Shown piece after piece: positions 49,461 to 58,656 of a DNA stretch of 64,000 bases. The stretch's first letter is position 1. Each line of letters starts with the position of its first letter. The translations under genes and the position numbers were made by a program. The notes under the pieces were generated by a model, which was not told where the DNA came from, ran no database searches, and worked only from the letters and a program-made list of their open reading frames with translations. The stretch is from NCBI RefSeq assembly GCF_007828955.1, contig NZ_VIVR01000001.1, forward strand, positions 2,232,001-2,296,000, in the 5' to 3' direction. This DNA comes from Kitasatospora atroaurantiaca (lineage in GTDB: Bacteria; Actinomycetota; Actinomycetes; Streptomycetales; Streptomycetaceae).

Positions 49461-49850
49461 GTGTCATACCCGCAACTGCTCACCCCCGAGGAGAGGCTCG
49501 CCGACGCGAAGAAGCTGTTGAGCCTCCCGCGTATCGTCGTGATCTGCGGCTCCACCCGCTTCATGACCGAGATGAACGAGGCCGATCTGCGGGAGACCAA
49601 AGCCGGAAAGATTATCGTCAAACCGGGCTGTGACATGAAGTCGCCGCACGAACTTTGGTCCGATCCTGTCGAGGCCGAGGCGCTGAAGGCTCGACTCGAC
49701 GATCTGCACCGGGCGAAGATCCGGCTCGCTGATGAGGTGCTCGTAGTCGGCGACTACATCGGAGACAGCACCCGAGCCGAAATCGCCTACGCCCGGTCGC
49801 TGGGCAAGCCCGTGCGGTTCACGCACCCCGAAGTCGACCCTGACGCCTGA
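49461..49850 (+). CDS. Nucleoside 2-deoxyribosyltransferase-like protein
   Basis: 129 aa from the GTG at 49461, with AGGAGGA upstream. Contains IVVICGSTRFMTEM, then ADEVLVVGDYIGDSTRAEIAYA, the Rossmann-like motifs of the nucleoside deoxyribosyltransferase/DUF4406 group; the Glu in STRAEIAYA would be the nucleophile. Such proteins are frequent in phages and mobile DNA, where they may act in nucleotide salvage or signalling. It lies between two inverted repeat copies, next to the transposase remnant, and so may be a passenger. Confidence 0.7.
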   Translation: MSYPQLLTPEERLADAKKLLSLPRIVVICGSTRFMTEMNEADLRETKAGKIIVKPGCDMKSPHELWSDPVEAEALKARLDDLHRAKIRLADEVLVVGDYIGDSTRAEIAYARSLGKPVRFTHPEVDPDA

Positions 49851-49965
49851 CCGCCCGCTGCCACCTCGACAACCAGGGCCGACAGCCCGCCGCCTGACCG
49901 TCTCGTGGTGGCTTCGGCCGCCGCCCACCCCACACCCTCCGCAGGCATCCCTTGGAATTGATCAT

Positions 49966-51396
49966 CTAGGCGGGCAGCGCAGGCACCGACGCCGCAATCG
50001 CCTCACGCAGATCCCGCACTGCGGGCATCCGAACCGCCCGCGCCGGGATGGCCGCCGCGACCTCCCGGGCCCGCGAGACGACGATGCCCGTCCGATGCTC
50101 GGCCGGGAGCATCTCCAGCGTCTGCACGGCAACCTGCGCGGCCGTCGCGACCTCGCCCACGTGGATGAGCCCGGCGGTCTGGTCCAGGGCGATCAGCGCG
50201 CGGTCGAGGTGCTCGATGGGGGCGTACATCGTCAGCGCCTCATCAAGAGCAGCCTGCGCGCGGCGGGTATCGCCGAGCACGGTGTGCATGCTGCCGATGT
50301 GCCAGCGCATCTGACGCTCCGTATAGCCGTACGCAGTGTCGCTCTTCTGGTCGGCGCCGAGGCGGGCGAAAGCACGCTCAGCGATCTGCATCGCCTGCCG
50401 GGCGTCGTCGGCCCGTCCGAGCCTCGCGAGCGAACGCGCCTCCAACGCTGGCGCCCACGCTGCAGTAGCGCACGCGGTGTTGCCCGCCACGAGGCGGGCG
50501 CGCTCCGCCAGGTCGGCCGCGGCCTGCGGCGACCCGAAGTAGAACGGGATCACAGCCTCCCGCGCCAGCAGCCACGCGCGGAGCGCCCGGTCGCCGGTCT
50601 CCTCTGCGGCGAGCTGGGCGCACCGGAACCACGAGCGGGCCTCACGCTGCTCGCCCAACGCGACGAGAGCCATGCCCGCAGTGCCGGCCAGCTGCGCGGC
50701 GACGTGGCACAGGCGGGTCCGGTAGTCGGCGGCCTGGCGGCGGGCGAGGAGCTGCTGCACCTCGACGAAGTCCAGCACCGACTCGGCGAGGAGCTGCCCG
50801 GGTGGGCTCATCTGGTAGGCGTGGCCGTACTCGACGGCGGACCGTTCCCACTGCTCCATCGTCATCTCGCTGAGCGTTTCGTTCAGCGTCTCGGCCATGG
50901 TCTCGCGTACGTCGGCGAGCGCGTTCAGCGCCGGGGCGGACAGGTGCAGACCGGCGCCGGTCAGGAGGGTGCGGAGTAGGGTCCGCCGCTCGGCGGTCTC
51001 CTCGCGGGACGCTGGGGCGTCATCCGGTGGCGGGGTTGCGCGCGTGGGCCTGACCGGGGCGTCGGGTGTGGTGCCCGGGGTGTAGTCCGTAGCGAAGCCG
51101 AGCCGGTCGGGGCGCGTCTCGTACAGCTGGCACAGCCCGTCGAGGTGCCCCTCCCCGGGGCGGGTGCTGCCGTTCTCCCACGCGGACAGTTGTTGCACCG
51201 TCAGTCGGCCCCGGACGGCCGCGTATGCGGTCACTGCGGCGTCCAGCGTCCACCCTTGAGCGAGCCGGTAAGCCTGCAGCCGCGAGATACCGCACTCGGT
51301 AGTGATCTGGTGAGCGAGCTGCCAGGGCGTCCAGCCGTCGAGCGCTGCCTGCTGGCGGAGCCGGTCGGCGACAGGCCGGGGATTCGGACGGGCCAT
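49966..51396 (-). CDS. HTH regulator with TPR-like repeats
   Basis: 476 aa from the ATG at 51396. The N-terminal half (to about 95) holds an HTH-like region (RLTVQQLSAWENGSTRPGEGHL), and from about 130 onward the protein is a helical array of TPR-type units (ALGEQREARSWFRCAQLAAE, ALEARSLARLGRADDARQAM). Proteins of this design in Streptomyces are pleiotropic or sporulation-linked regulators with a set of small partner genes. Three such small genes lie divergently upstream (51586-52188). Its stop overlaps the inverted repeat at 49970. Confidence 0.7.
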   Translation of the reverse strand: MARPNPRPVADRLRQQAALDGWTPWQLAHQITTECGISRLQAYRLAQGWTLDAAVTAYAAVRGRLTVQQLSAWENGSTRPGEGHLDGLCQLYETRPDRLGFATDYTPGTTPDAPVRPTRATPPPDDAPASREETAERRTLLRTLLTGAGLHLSAPALNALADVRETMAETLNETLSEMTMEQWERSAVEYGHAYQMSPPGQLLAESVLDFVEVQQLLARRQAADYRTRLCHVAAQLAGTAGMALVALGEQREARSWFRCAQLAAEETGDRALRAWLLAREAVIPFYFGSPQAAADLAERARLVAGNTACATAAWAPALEARSLARLGRADDARQAMQIAERAFARLGADQKSDTAYGYTERQMRWHIGSMHTVLGDTRRAQAALDEALTMYAPIEHLDRALIALDQTAGLIHVGEVATAAQVAVQTLEMLPAEHRTGIVVSRAREVAAAIPARAVRMPAVRDLREAIAASVPALPA

Positions 51397-51585
51397 GGGC
51401 GGGCTCCAGCATCGCGGGCGGAGGGTGCTCTCCCACCGTAGCCGGGCCTGGACTACCCGGGTGACGGCTTTCACGGGCCCGCCGTGATGAACCGACAGTC
51501 CGTCATGTGCGGGCCGTGAAGCCGTACCAGTTTCACGAGTTCCTCGTCATTGCCCCCTCATCCCAGCCTGGCCGATGCTCTGCCC

Positions 51586-51822
51586 ATGACGATCAGCACC
51601 TCACCCAGTACGACTCTGGTCGAGTTCAGGCCGCTGGTCGGACAGTCACGGAGAATCCATGTCAACGGCGAGCAGCTGCACGGCCGCAGATGCGTTGACT
51701 GCAACGGCGCCGACGGCAAGCTCGTGCCTGCTGGGCACGTCTACACGGACGCAGGCGAAGGCGCCTCGCCGTACGGGTGGCCCGTCGTGGTGCACTCCGA
51801 GCACCTGGCGGCCGGCCAGTGA
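51586..51822 (+). CDS. Small Cys-pair protein next to the regulator (78 aa)
   Basis: 78 aa from the ATG at 51586. It has CVDCNGADGKL near residues 36-46, and ends PVVVHSEHLAAGQ. A zinc-knuckle-like CxxC is present but no second pair. It is the first of three overlapping small genes divergent from the HTH-TPR gene, an arrangement repeated across streptomycetes. Its stop overlaps the next GTG. Confidence 0.6.
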   Translation: MTISTSPSTTLVEFRPLVGQSRRIHVNGEQLHGRRCVDCNGADGKLVPAGHVYTDAGEGASPYGWPVVVHSEHLAAGQ

Positions 51823-52037
51823 GCGCCGACGGACGGTACATCCCCGAACAGCTGCCCGAGCGTCCCCGGGATGGCAAGCGCCCCTTGCCCGGCCTGTGGG
51901 TGATCCGGGACACGAAGACGGGGAAGCTGGTCCTCGACAGCATCGGGGAGCTCGATCTGTACAGCACGGAAGACGGCGCCAACGGGTGGATCCGCGGCAA
52001 CAAGTACTTGTCGGAGGTCGGCTGTGGCCGCCCCTGA
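51819..52037 (+). CDS. Small conserved-type protein (72 aa)
   Basis: 72 aa from a GTG in the previous stop. It reads SADGRYIPEQLPERP... and PGLWVIRDTKTGKLVLDS and has no Cys or membrane segment. It lies in the middle of the three-gene set. Such proteins with the LWVIRDTKTGKL pattern seem frequent next to HTH-TPR regulators in this group. Function unknown. Confidence 0.6.
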   Translation: MSADGRYIPEQLPERPRDGKRPLPGLWVIRDTKTGKLVLDSIGELDLYSTEDGANGWIRGNKYLSEVGCGRP

Positions 52038-52188
52038 GCCCGAGCTGACGTACGGCTACTGCATTCACTGCGGGGACTACGCGTACGGCCGGTACCGGTG
52101 GCCGATCAACGACCGCGCCGAAGCCATCGACCAGCACCAGGGATGCCCGTCAATCGTCCTGGAAGAGGCGCGTGAGGGGGCACGCTGA
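52024..52188 (+). CDS. Small zinc-binding-like protein (54 aa, DUF7848-like)
   Basis: 54 aa from the GTG at 52024, overlapping the previous gene by 14 bases. YGYCIHCGDYAYGRYRW with a later HQGCPS suggests a small zinc finger. Third member of the divergent small-gene set beside the HTH-TPR regulator. DUF assignment is from memory. Confidence 0.55.
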   Translation: MAAPEPELTYGYCIHCGDYAYGRYRWPINDRAEAIDQHQGCPSIVLEEAREGAR

Positions 52189-52189
52189 G

Positions 52190-52305
52190 AGCGCGGGAAA
52201 CGCGCACGAGCGCGTCCAGTGACGGGCTATTGGATCCGAGCTCGGTGCGGTAGATGGTGTGCCGATCGATCCCGGCCTGCTGGCCGAGTCGCTCCTGGGA
52301 AATCC
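52190..52305 (-). pseudogene. XRE-type HTH fragment
   Basis: On the minus strand the frame reads GISQERLGQQAGIDRHTIYR, then ELGSNSPSLDALVRVSRALSV, a clear Cro/CI-type HTH. The 5' part has no start codon or N-terminus. It lies in the gap 52189-52479. It is a truncated regulator, not a complete gene. Confidence 0.55.
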
Positions 52306-52479
52306 CTTTGCAGCACGGAGGCACCTGATGCGGCGCCCGACCTATCGTCGTTCGTCGAGTACCCAAGCTGGTTGATCGGTCGGCATCTAACCAACCTGGA
52401 CCTGATCGAATGTCTGCCGCAAATATGAGGCAGATGGCCAGGGACTGGCCCATCGGGGGGATCACTACCGGAGAGCAGC

Positions 52480-52757
52480 TTGACGACGAGACAACACGCC
52501 TTCACAGCGGCCGACAACGTCGACTCTGCGCCATCGCGTCGAGCAGCGGGCGTGCGGTGACTGCCGATCCATGGGAAGAGGTCGAGGCCGCCATCGAAGA
52601 CCTCCGAGACGCGCTCGCGCGTATCGACGTCACGCTGCCGGGGCTGGTCATCGATGTGCCGAGCGTGATGGCAGGACACCCACTCGTGAACCTCGGAAGC
52701 GCCAACGCAACCGTCGTCAAGAAGATCGCGGCTGCCGTACGAGGAAGCTCGATGTGA
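52480..52757 (+). pseudogene. Diverged, frameshifted copy of the gene at 54553
   Basis: A TTG at 52480 starts MTTRQHAFTAADNV in one frame and stops. The matching body (DPWEEVEAAIEDLRDAL, LVIDVPSVMAGHPLVNLGSA, KKIAAAVR) is in another frame, so the reading frame changes between about 52520 and 52557. It is about 85% identical in protein to the intact gene at 54553. A GTG at 52557 could still yield a 66-aa product. Confidence 0.6.
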
Positions 52758-52790
52758 GCATCGTGGTCAGGAGCGCACCAGGAACGACGA

Positions 52791-52824
52791 ACCCCCTCGC
52801 TGAGCTATCGCTCTGCGAGGGGGT
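52791..52824. terminator. 10-bp hairpin between converging genes
   Basis: ACCCCCTCGC/GCGAGGGGGT arms around 14 nt, between the plus-strand copy and the minus-strand gene ending at 52834. Confidence 0.65.
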
Positions 52825-52833
52825 CATCTCGGT

Positions 52834-53280
52834 CTACGGCTTTTGCTGCACGAACAGGCCGCGCCCGATAAGTATCTCCAGGTATGCATTGAGCTCCTGC
52901 CGGGCCTGCTCGGACATCTCGCCGTCGCGAATCTGCCAGATGAACTCACGCTCCGCCTCCACCGGATTGCACGTTCGGCCACGGGGCATCGCCTCCTCGG
53001 TGACGAAGACGTACCTGGCCTCCGCTACGCCTGTCGGAAGGTCGTCCGGGGGGCGGAGCCTATCGATCTCGGGATCCCAATTCTGAAGCCACATCATCTG
53101 GTTGAAGAACTCTGCGTGGAATGCGTTCAGCTGCTCGCAGCACAGCTCGCTCAGGTGTCCCTCGGCGAACCAGCCAATCAGTTCGCCTTCCCGCTCGATA
53201 AGGTGGTAGGCCTTGCCCGGCGGAAGATCCTTGGCTGGTCTGATCTCGTAGAGAAAACGCTCGATAGGTACGAGTGACAT
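52834..53280 (-). CDS. Hypothetical protein (148 aa), possible DUF6879-like
   Basis: 148 aa from the ATG at 53280, with GAGGGGG upstream. The sequence (IERFLYEIRPAKDLPPGKAY, then CCEQLNAFHAEFFNQMMWL, ending LIGRGLFVQQKP) is mixed alpha/beta with no catalytic motif. It sits next to an XRE regulator gene. Family not certain; function unknown. Confidence 0.5.
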   Translation of the reverse strand: MSLVPIERFLYEIRPAKDLPPGKAYHLIEREGELIGWFAEGHLSELCCEQLNAFHAEFFNQMMWLQNWDPEIDRLRPPDDLPTGVAEARYVFVTEEAMPRGRTCNPVEAEREFIWQIRDGEMSEQARQELNAYLEILIGRGLFVQQKP

Positions 53281-53430
53281 GTGAACCCCCTCTGGGCAGC
53301 GTGCCGGCACGATGCGGCTCGCCCGGTTGAGCACGCCCCGGGCGGATCATCAGAATCCCACGTCACACGGCAGCTCACCAGTATCCACAGAAATCTGACG
53401 CTGCGTAATATTTACTGGTCATGAGCCTGA

Positions 53431-53964
53431 CTAAGGCTTCTCGACGGACTGGATATCGTGATGAGTCCAGACGTCGCGCGCTAGCCGCTGCATTCGCTCC
53501 CAAAACGCGAAGTCCCTGGACAACTGCTCGGGCGAGACACCTTCCGCGGCCTTGAAGACCATCACTACCTCCACCCCACCGTCACCCCCCGGAGAGGCAC
53601 TGATGACGTCGGAATCTACGACCCTGCCACTGCCGAGCGCCCACTTGGCACGCTCGGAAAGCCCAGCAGGAAGCTCCCCCGTGGGTACGGGGATTGTGGA
53701 CCTGAGGGCCGGCTCCGGACGCGGGTCGCCGCCCGCAAGTACATCCTCAACACAGTCCTCGGCCCAGCCCAGGGCGCGGGCGACACCGCGATGCGTCGGC
53801 TGAACCTTCAGATACTTCCGACTTCCTCGTTCCAGTGTCTTGATCGTGGACAAGCCTACGCCGACGGCTGTCGCCAGCTCGTTCTGCGTCATGCCGGCGT
53901 CCTGGCGCGCAACGGCGACTGCGCGTCCGAGCCTGGCCCAGTCTTGCTCCATGCGGGCCATCAT
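53431..53964 (-). CDS. XRE-family regulator (177 aa)
   Basis: Start at the ATG at 53964. Residues about 12-75 are a Cro/CI HTH: RLGRAVAVARQDAGMTQNELATAVGVG, then STIKTLERGSR. The C-terminal part has no recognised domain but contains GVEVVMVFKAAEGVSPEQLSRD. It lies between the small hypothetical gene (minus) and the plus-strand small genes 54211-54819, so it may regulate one of them. Confidence 0.7.
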   Translation of the reverse strand: MMARMEQDWARLGRAVAVARQDAGMTQNELATAVGVGLSTIKTLERGSRKYLKVQPTHRGVARALGWAEDCVEDVLAGGDPRPEPALRSTIPVPTGELPAGLSERAKWALGSGRVVDSDVISASPGGDGGVEVVMVFKAAEGVSPEQLSRDFAFWERMQRLARDVWTHHDIQSVEKP

Positions 53965-54210
53965 GCCGCATACATCCCCCGGACGGGATAGCTCCACCGT
54001 CAAACTTGAGACCTCCCCAAGGTTCCGAAGTCCGAGAGTTGACCCCCACGCGTCAATCCTGGCCCGAAAGGGCGAGCTCCCAGCCCTACCGGCGGCTAAA
54101 GGGGTTGAGACTTGACCCTAACCATGGTTACCTGAGCGCGCGATACCGGACGGCTCGCCACTCGGCCTCGCGTCCGTTGCCTGGCCCTCACCCCACATCT
54201 GAGGAGCCCC

Positions 54211-54537
54211 ATGCCTACACCTGCCGACCATGTTCGCGAAGTCGAACGGCTGATCGCCAAGGCCGCCTGCCTCGCCGACTCCCTGGACCCGACGGGTTGG
54301 CTCAGCGCGACCCTGGCCAGAGCCCAAACCCACCTCGCGCTCGCCGCCTCTGCAGCGCCGACTGCCGCTTCCGTCACACCTGAGCGCTCGACCGCCCCCG
54401 GCCCCAGCCGGGAGTGCCTCCTCCACGCCACCCGCACCACAGACACCGACCTCGACCACGAGCTGGCTTGCCTCCTTGAGGACATGCGGCCCGCTGGACA
54501 ACAGGACGACGGCGAGCTCGGCGCACTGCCCGGGTGA
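54211..54537 (+). CDS. Small hypothetical protein (108 aa)
   Basis: 108 aa, Ala/Thr-rich and helical (REVERLIAKAACLADSL, LARAQTHLALAA). The ATG follows a GAGGAGCCCC site. Sixteen bases after its stop lies the TTG start of the next gene. No signature; it forms a small unit with that gene. Confidence 0.55.
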   Translation: MPTPADHVREVERLIAKAACLADSLDPTGWLSATLARAQTHLALAASAAPTAASVTPERSTAPGPSRECLLHATRTTDTDLDHELACLLEDMRPAGQQDDGELGALPG

Positions 54538-54552
54538 CCAACGGAGAGCAAG

Positions 54553-54819
54553 TTGACGACGAGACAGCACAGCTTCGTGCCAGCGGCCAGCGTCGGCACC
54601 GCATCAGCACGTCCAGCGCTATCAGCCGATCCCTGGGCAGAAATCGAGACCGCCATCGAGGACCTACGTGACGCGCTTGAGAGCATCGACGCCGCCCTGC
54701 CAGGGCTGGTCATCGATCTGCCGAGCGTGATGGCAGGGCATCCTCTCGTGAACCTCGGAAGCGCCAACGCGACCGCCCTCAAGAAGATCGCAGCCGCCCT
54801 CCGGCAAAGCCAGAAGTGA
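54553..54819 (+). CDS. Small hypothetical protein (88 aa), intact paralogue
   Basis: 88 aa from the TTG at 54553 with CGGAGAGCAAG upstream. The conserved body is DPWAEIETAIEDLRDALESI, then LVIDLPSVMAGHPLVNLGSA and LKKIAAALRQS. The same opening and body recur at 52480 in broken form. An amphipathic-helix-plus-motif protein with no known function. Such proteins often sit next to XRE genes in streptomycetes. Confidence 0.6.
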   Translation: MTTRQHSFVPAASVGTASARPALSADPWAEIETAIEDLRDALESIDAALPGLVIDLPSVMAGHPLVNLGSANATALKKIAAALRQSQK

Positions 54820-54827
54820 AGACCCGC

Positions 54828-55793
54828 TCAGGCACCGCCAGCATCCTTCCAGCGACAGGCCAGTTCGAAGAGCGTCTGGGCATCGAACAACGCCTTCAGC
54901 TCAGCGATGGCCTCCGCCATGGCTCGCGGGCGGATCTCAAGCCGGCGGGCGATCTGCTGCTGGCTCTCACCAGCGGCCAGCCCACGCAGGATGGCAACCT
55001 TCCGCCCGTCGAGGCGCGCAGGGCAGTTTCCCACGTCGCCCCACGGGGTCGCGCGCTTCCAGTCCTGCTCGAACTTCCGGGCAACGAAGCCTGCGACCCC
55101 GGGGTCGTTCACCACGTAGGCGACGGTCTCGGCCGAGTCCGTGAGGATCCCGTCCCCCGGGATCACTGCGATTCGGCGGTCAATGATGATCATTCGCTCG
55201 AAGTGCTCATCCAGGGTCCGGATCTCGGCGCCGGCCGCGGTCATCACGTCAACGAAGTCGTCCATCGCAGCGCCCGTACGCGCGTGCTCGTGGTAGAGCG
55301 TGTGCATGGTGACGCCTCGACGAAGTGCGGCGAGGTCCCGACCAACGGCCTCCCGAATGATCTCGGGGCGTCGTGGGCCGCCCGGCTGACACACCAGCAA
55401 CTCGGAACCGCATCCGCCCAGGATCTGCTCAAGCCGCCAGTTGATCGCCTCCGAGCCGCGGTAGTACTCGATTAGGCCCGCGGTCTCTGCTGCCCGGTGG
55501 TCGAAGGAGTACCTCAGCGGCCTGAGCGCCTCGGAGACGGCAGACGCCTGCTCAAGCATCGCCGCCGCACCGGAGAAGAGCGAGGCCTCCCATCGGGCGC
55601 CGACATATTGCGGATCCACGAGCACGAAGCCCTGTGCGGGATCATCCCGGATCAGACCAAGGTTCCGAAGGAGCCGCACGGCCTCCTCGTCACCGTCGCT
55701 CGGCTGGGTCCCGGTCGTCGCCATACGGGCGTACAGCTCTCTGGCCTCATCGCTGATGACGGCATGCGGCGGGGGCACCGTTGGCCCGACCAC
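54828..55793 (-). CDS. LuxR-type regulator with TrmB-like sensor region
   Basis: 321 aa. The N-terminal part (ARELYARMATTGTQ, LRNLGLI) resembles a small HTH. A central sensor-like domain follows (about 60-250; EYYRGSEAINWRLEQIL, then FERMIIIDRRIAVIPGD). The C-terminal HTH is at about 270-310 (KVAILRGLAAGESQQQIARRLEIRPRAMAEAIAEL), of LuxR type. The divergent gene 280 bases upstream codes for a secreted Thr-Pro-rich peptide, which makes a peptide-linked regulator plausible. Confidence 0.7.
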   Translation of the reverse strand: MVGPTVPPPHAVISDEARELYARMATTGTQPSDGDEEAVRLLRNLGLIRDDPAQGFVLVDPQYVGARWEASLFSGAAAMLEQASAVSEALRPLRYSFDHRAAETAGLIEYYRGSEAINWRLEQILGGCGSELLVCQPGGPRRPEIIREAVGRDLAALRRGVTMHTLYHEHARTGAAMDDFVDVMTAAGAEIRTLDEHFERMIIIDRRIAVIPGDGILTDSAETVAYVVNDPGVAGFVARKFEQDWKRATPWGDVGNCPARLDGRKVAILRGLAAGESQQQIARRLEIRPRAMAEAIAELKALFDAQTLFELACRWKDAGGA

Positions 55794-55894
55794 GGAACCT
55801 CCTCAAGTTGCGCGCATCTTTATGCGGTCGCAGCTTATTACGCCACGCTTCCCTTCCCCTGGCAACCAGCGGTGCGCAAGGATTGCAAGCGAAC

Positions 55895-55909
55895 TTGATG
55901 CACCATCAA
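55895..55909. promoter_or_regulatory. Small palindrome in the regulator-peptide gap
   Basis: TTGATG-CAC-CATCAA at 55895-55909 lies between the LuxR-type gene and the secreted peptide gene. The position and symmetry allow an operator. Nothing else stands out in the 55794-56073 gap. Confidence 0.3.
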
Positions 55910-56073
55910 CAAGCCACGGCAGCCGCGCCGCCACCCAGCGAATCGGCCACAGGCCAGCAGCCGCAGAAGATGGGGGACGGAAAAGTTGACACCAGCACGC
56001 ACGTCCGAATGTGCTTGGGGAAGCAGAGGCGATCTCAACACATCGCCACCCAGCCGTTCACCCGAGGAACCAC

Positions 56074-56268
<195 letters not shown>

Positions 56269-56359
56269 CCAACCGCGCCGGTCTGCCGGCCCACGCGGCG
56301 CAGCGCCAGCCCCGCCGTAGCCCGGCCGGGCTCCACCCTTGCCCAGTGGAGCCAGCCGC

Positions 56360-56803
56360 GTGAGTCTCCCACTCCCCTTCCCCCAGCGCAGCCACTTCTG
56401 GTGGCGAGACTCCGCGGCGGGTCCGAGCCCGCTGACAAGCACTCTCAGTTGGGCAGATCACTTCGTGGCCAACGAGCGCCCCATCCTGCTACCCGATCTC
56501 GCCCGCGAGCGCATCGAGCTCGCGCGGGTCGACCTATCTGACGCAGTCATGACGAACCTGATCAGGGCGAGCAACGCCGACCTGGTACTTATGGTCGAGA
56601 GGCTGCGCGGATCGCTGGCCGACATGATCCGCCTTCAGGCGATGGCCCCGGCTGCACAGGCGGTACTGGACTCGGCCGAGGATGCCGACCTGGCCGTAGC
56701 ACAGCGCGCCGAGCTGGTGCTGATGGTGGAGGGACTGCGCGGGGCGCTGACCGACGCGGTCGACGAAGCCGCGCGGGCAACCGGCTCCCGAAAGGCGTGC
56801 TGA
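56360..56803 (+). CDS. Hypothetical protein with internal repeat (about 147 aa)
   Basis: Open frame from the GTG near 56360. Two similar stretches, NADLVLMVERLRGSLADMIR and RAELVLMVEGLRGALTDAVDE, suggest a helical duplication. The N-terminal 50 residues look less protein-like, so the real start may be further in. No other signal. Low confidence as a gene. Confidence 0.4.
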   Translation: MSLPLPFPQRSHFWWRDSAAGPSPLTSTLSWADHFVANERPILLPDLARERIELARVDLSDAVMTNLIRASNADLVLMVERLRGSLADMIRLQAMAPAAQAVLDSAEDADLAVAQRAELVLMVEGLRGALTDAVDEAARATGSRKAC

Positions 56804-56861
56804 CCAGCCGATCCTGACGTCAACCCCTCGGAGCTCAACACCCCCATATGTGTAACAAGTA

Positions 56862-57423
56862 GGGGCTGGTGTACCCGGGCGTCGGCTGGGCGCTCTGGCG
56901 GGACGCGGAGGCACTGCCCGACGAGCTGGTCTTCCACGTCAACTACCTGGGCGGGGACATGCCCACCTTCGCCCTGAACTTCTCCCGGCCCGGGGCGGAG
57001 GTGGTCGCCCAGTACTACGCCTTCCTGCGGCTCGGCCGCGAGGGCTACCGCGCCGTGCAGCAGGCCTGCCGGGACGTGGCGCAGTACGTCGCCGCCGGCG
57101 TCGAGAAGATGGGCTGCTTCCGGCTCATCACCCGCGGCGACCAGCTTCCCGTCTTCGCCTTCACCACCACCGAGGACGTCAACTTCGACGTGTTCGACGT
57201 CTCCCGTCGGCTGCGCGAGCGCGGCTGGCAGGTCCCCGCGTACACCTTCCCGGAAAACCGGACGGACCTCTCGGTGCTCCGGGTGGTCTGCCGCAACGGG
57301 TTCTCCATCGACCTGGCCGACCTGCTGCTCGCCGACCTCGCCCGCCTTGTTCCGGAGCTCAAGAGCCAGCCCGCACCGCTGAGCAGCCTCGGGGTGCCCG
57401 CCCGGGCCGCCTTCCATCACTGA
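56862..57423 (+). pseudogene. gadB: Glutamate decarboxylase, C-terminal 3'-fragment
   Basis: The frame reads LVYPGVGWALWRD, then LVFHVNYLGGDMPTFALNFSR and GAEVVAQYYAFLRLG, the hallmark C-terminal half of PLP-dependent glutamate decarboxylase. Only about 185 of some 465 residues are present; the PLP lysine region is upstream and missing. No start codon or ribosome site fits, and sequence before 56862 is unlike the family. The break coincides with the change from accessory to conserved core genes, so it looks like an insertion or deletion junction. Confidence 0.8.
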
Positions 57424-57447
57424 GCGCCGCACGAGCCGCTCGGCGGC

Positions 57448-58530
<1,083 letters not shown>

Positions 58531-58656
58531 CCCTCTCTGGGCCGCGCGCGGCTCGTGGGGGGAGCCGCGCCACACGGGACTGGGATACCCATCAGTGTGG
58601 GGTACGCCACACCGATGGGCCGAGAGTCGTGCGCGGACTTTCTCGCGGCGGCGGGG

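Larger units (their letters stand above)
49144..49970. repeat. Inverted repeat pair around the IS remnant segment
   Basis: CTAGATGATCTAGTCCAAGGGG at 49144-49165 matches the inverse of the sequence ending at 49970 (CTAGATGATCAATTCCAAGGG) at 18 of 21 positions. A third partial copy in the right-hand orientation, CCGCAGGCACCCCTTGGA, lies at 49422-49439. The two outer copies overlap the stop codons of the Nudix and HTH-TPR genes. Confidence 0.5.

Noticed and set aside
56339-56860. The 5' part of the glutamate decarboxylase gene
   Set aside because: No frame here resembles the N-terminal or PLP-lysine part of the family, so homology begins near 56862 only.
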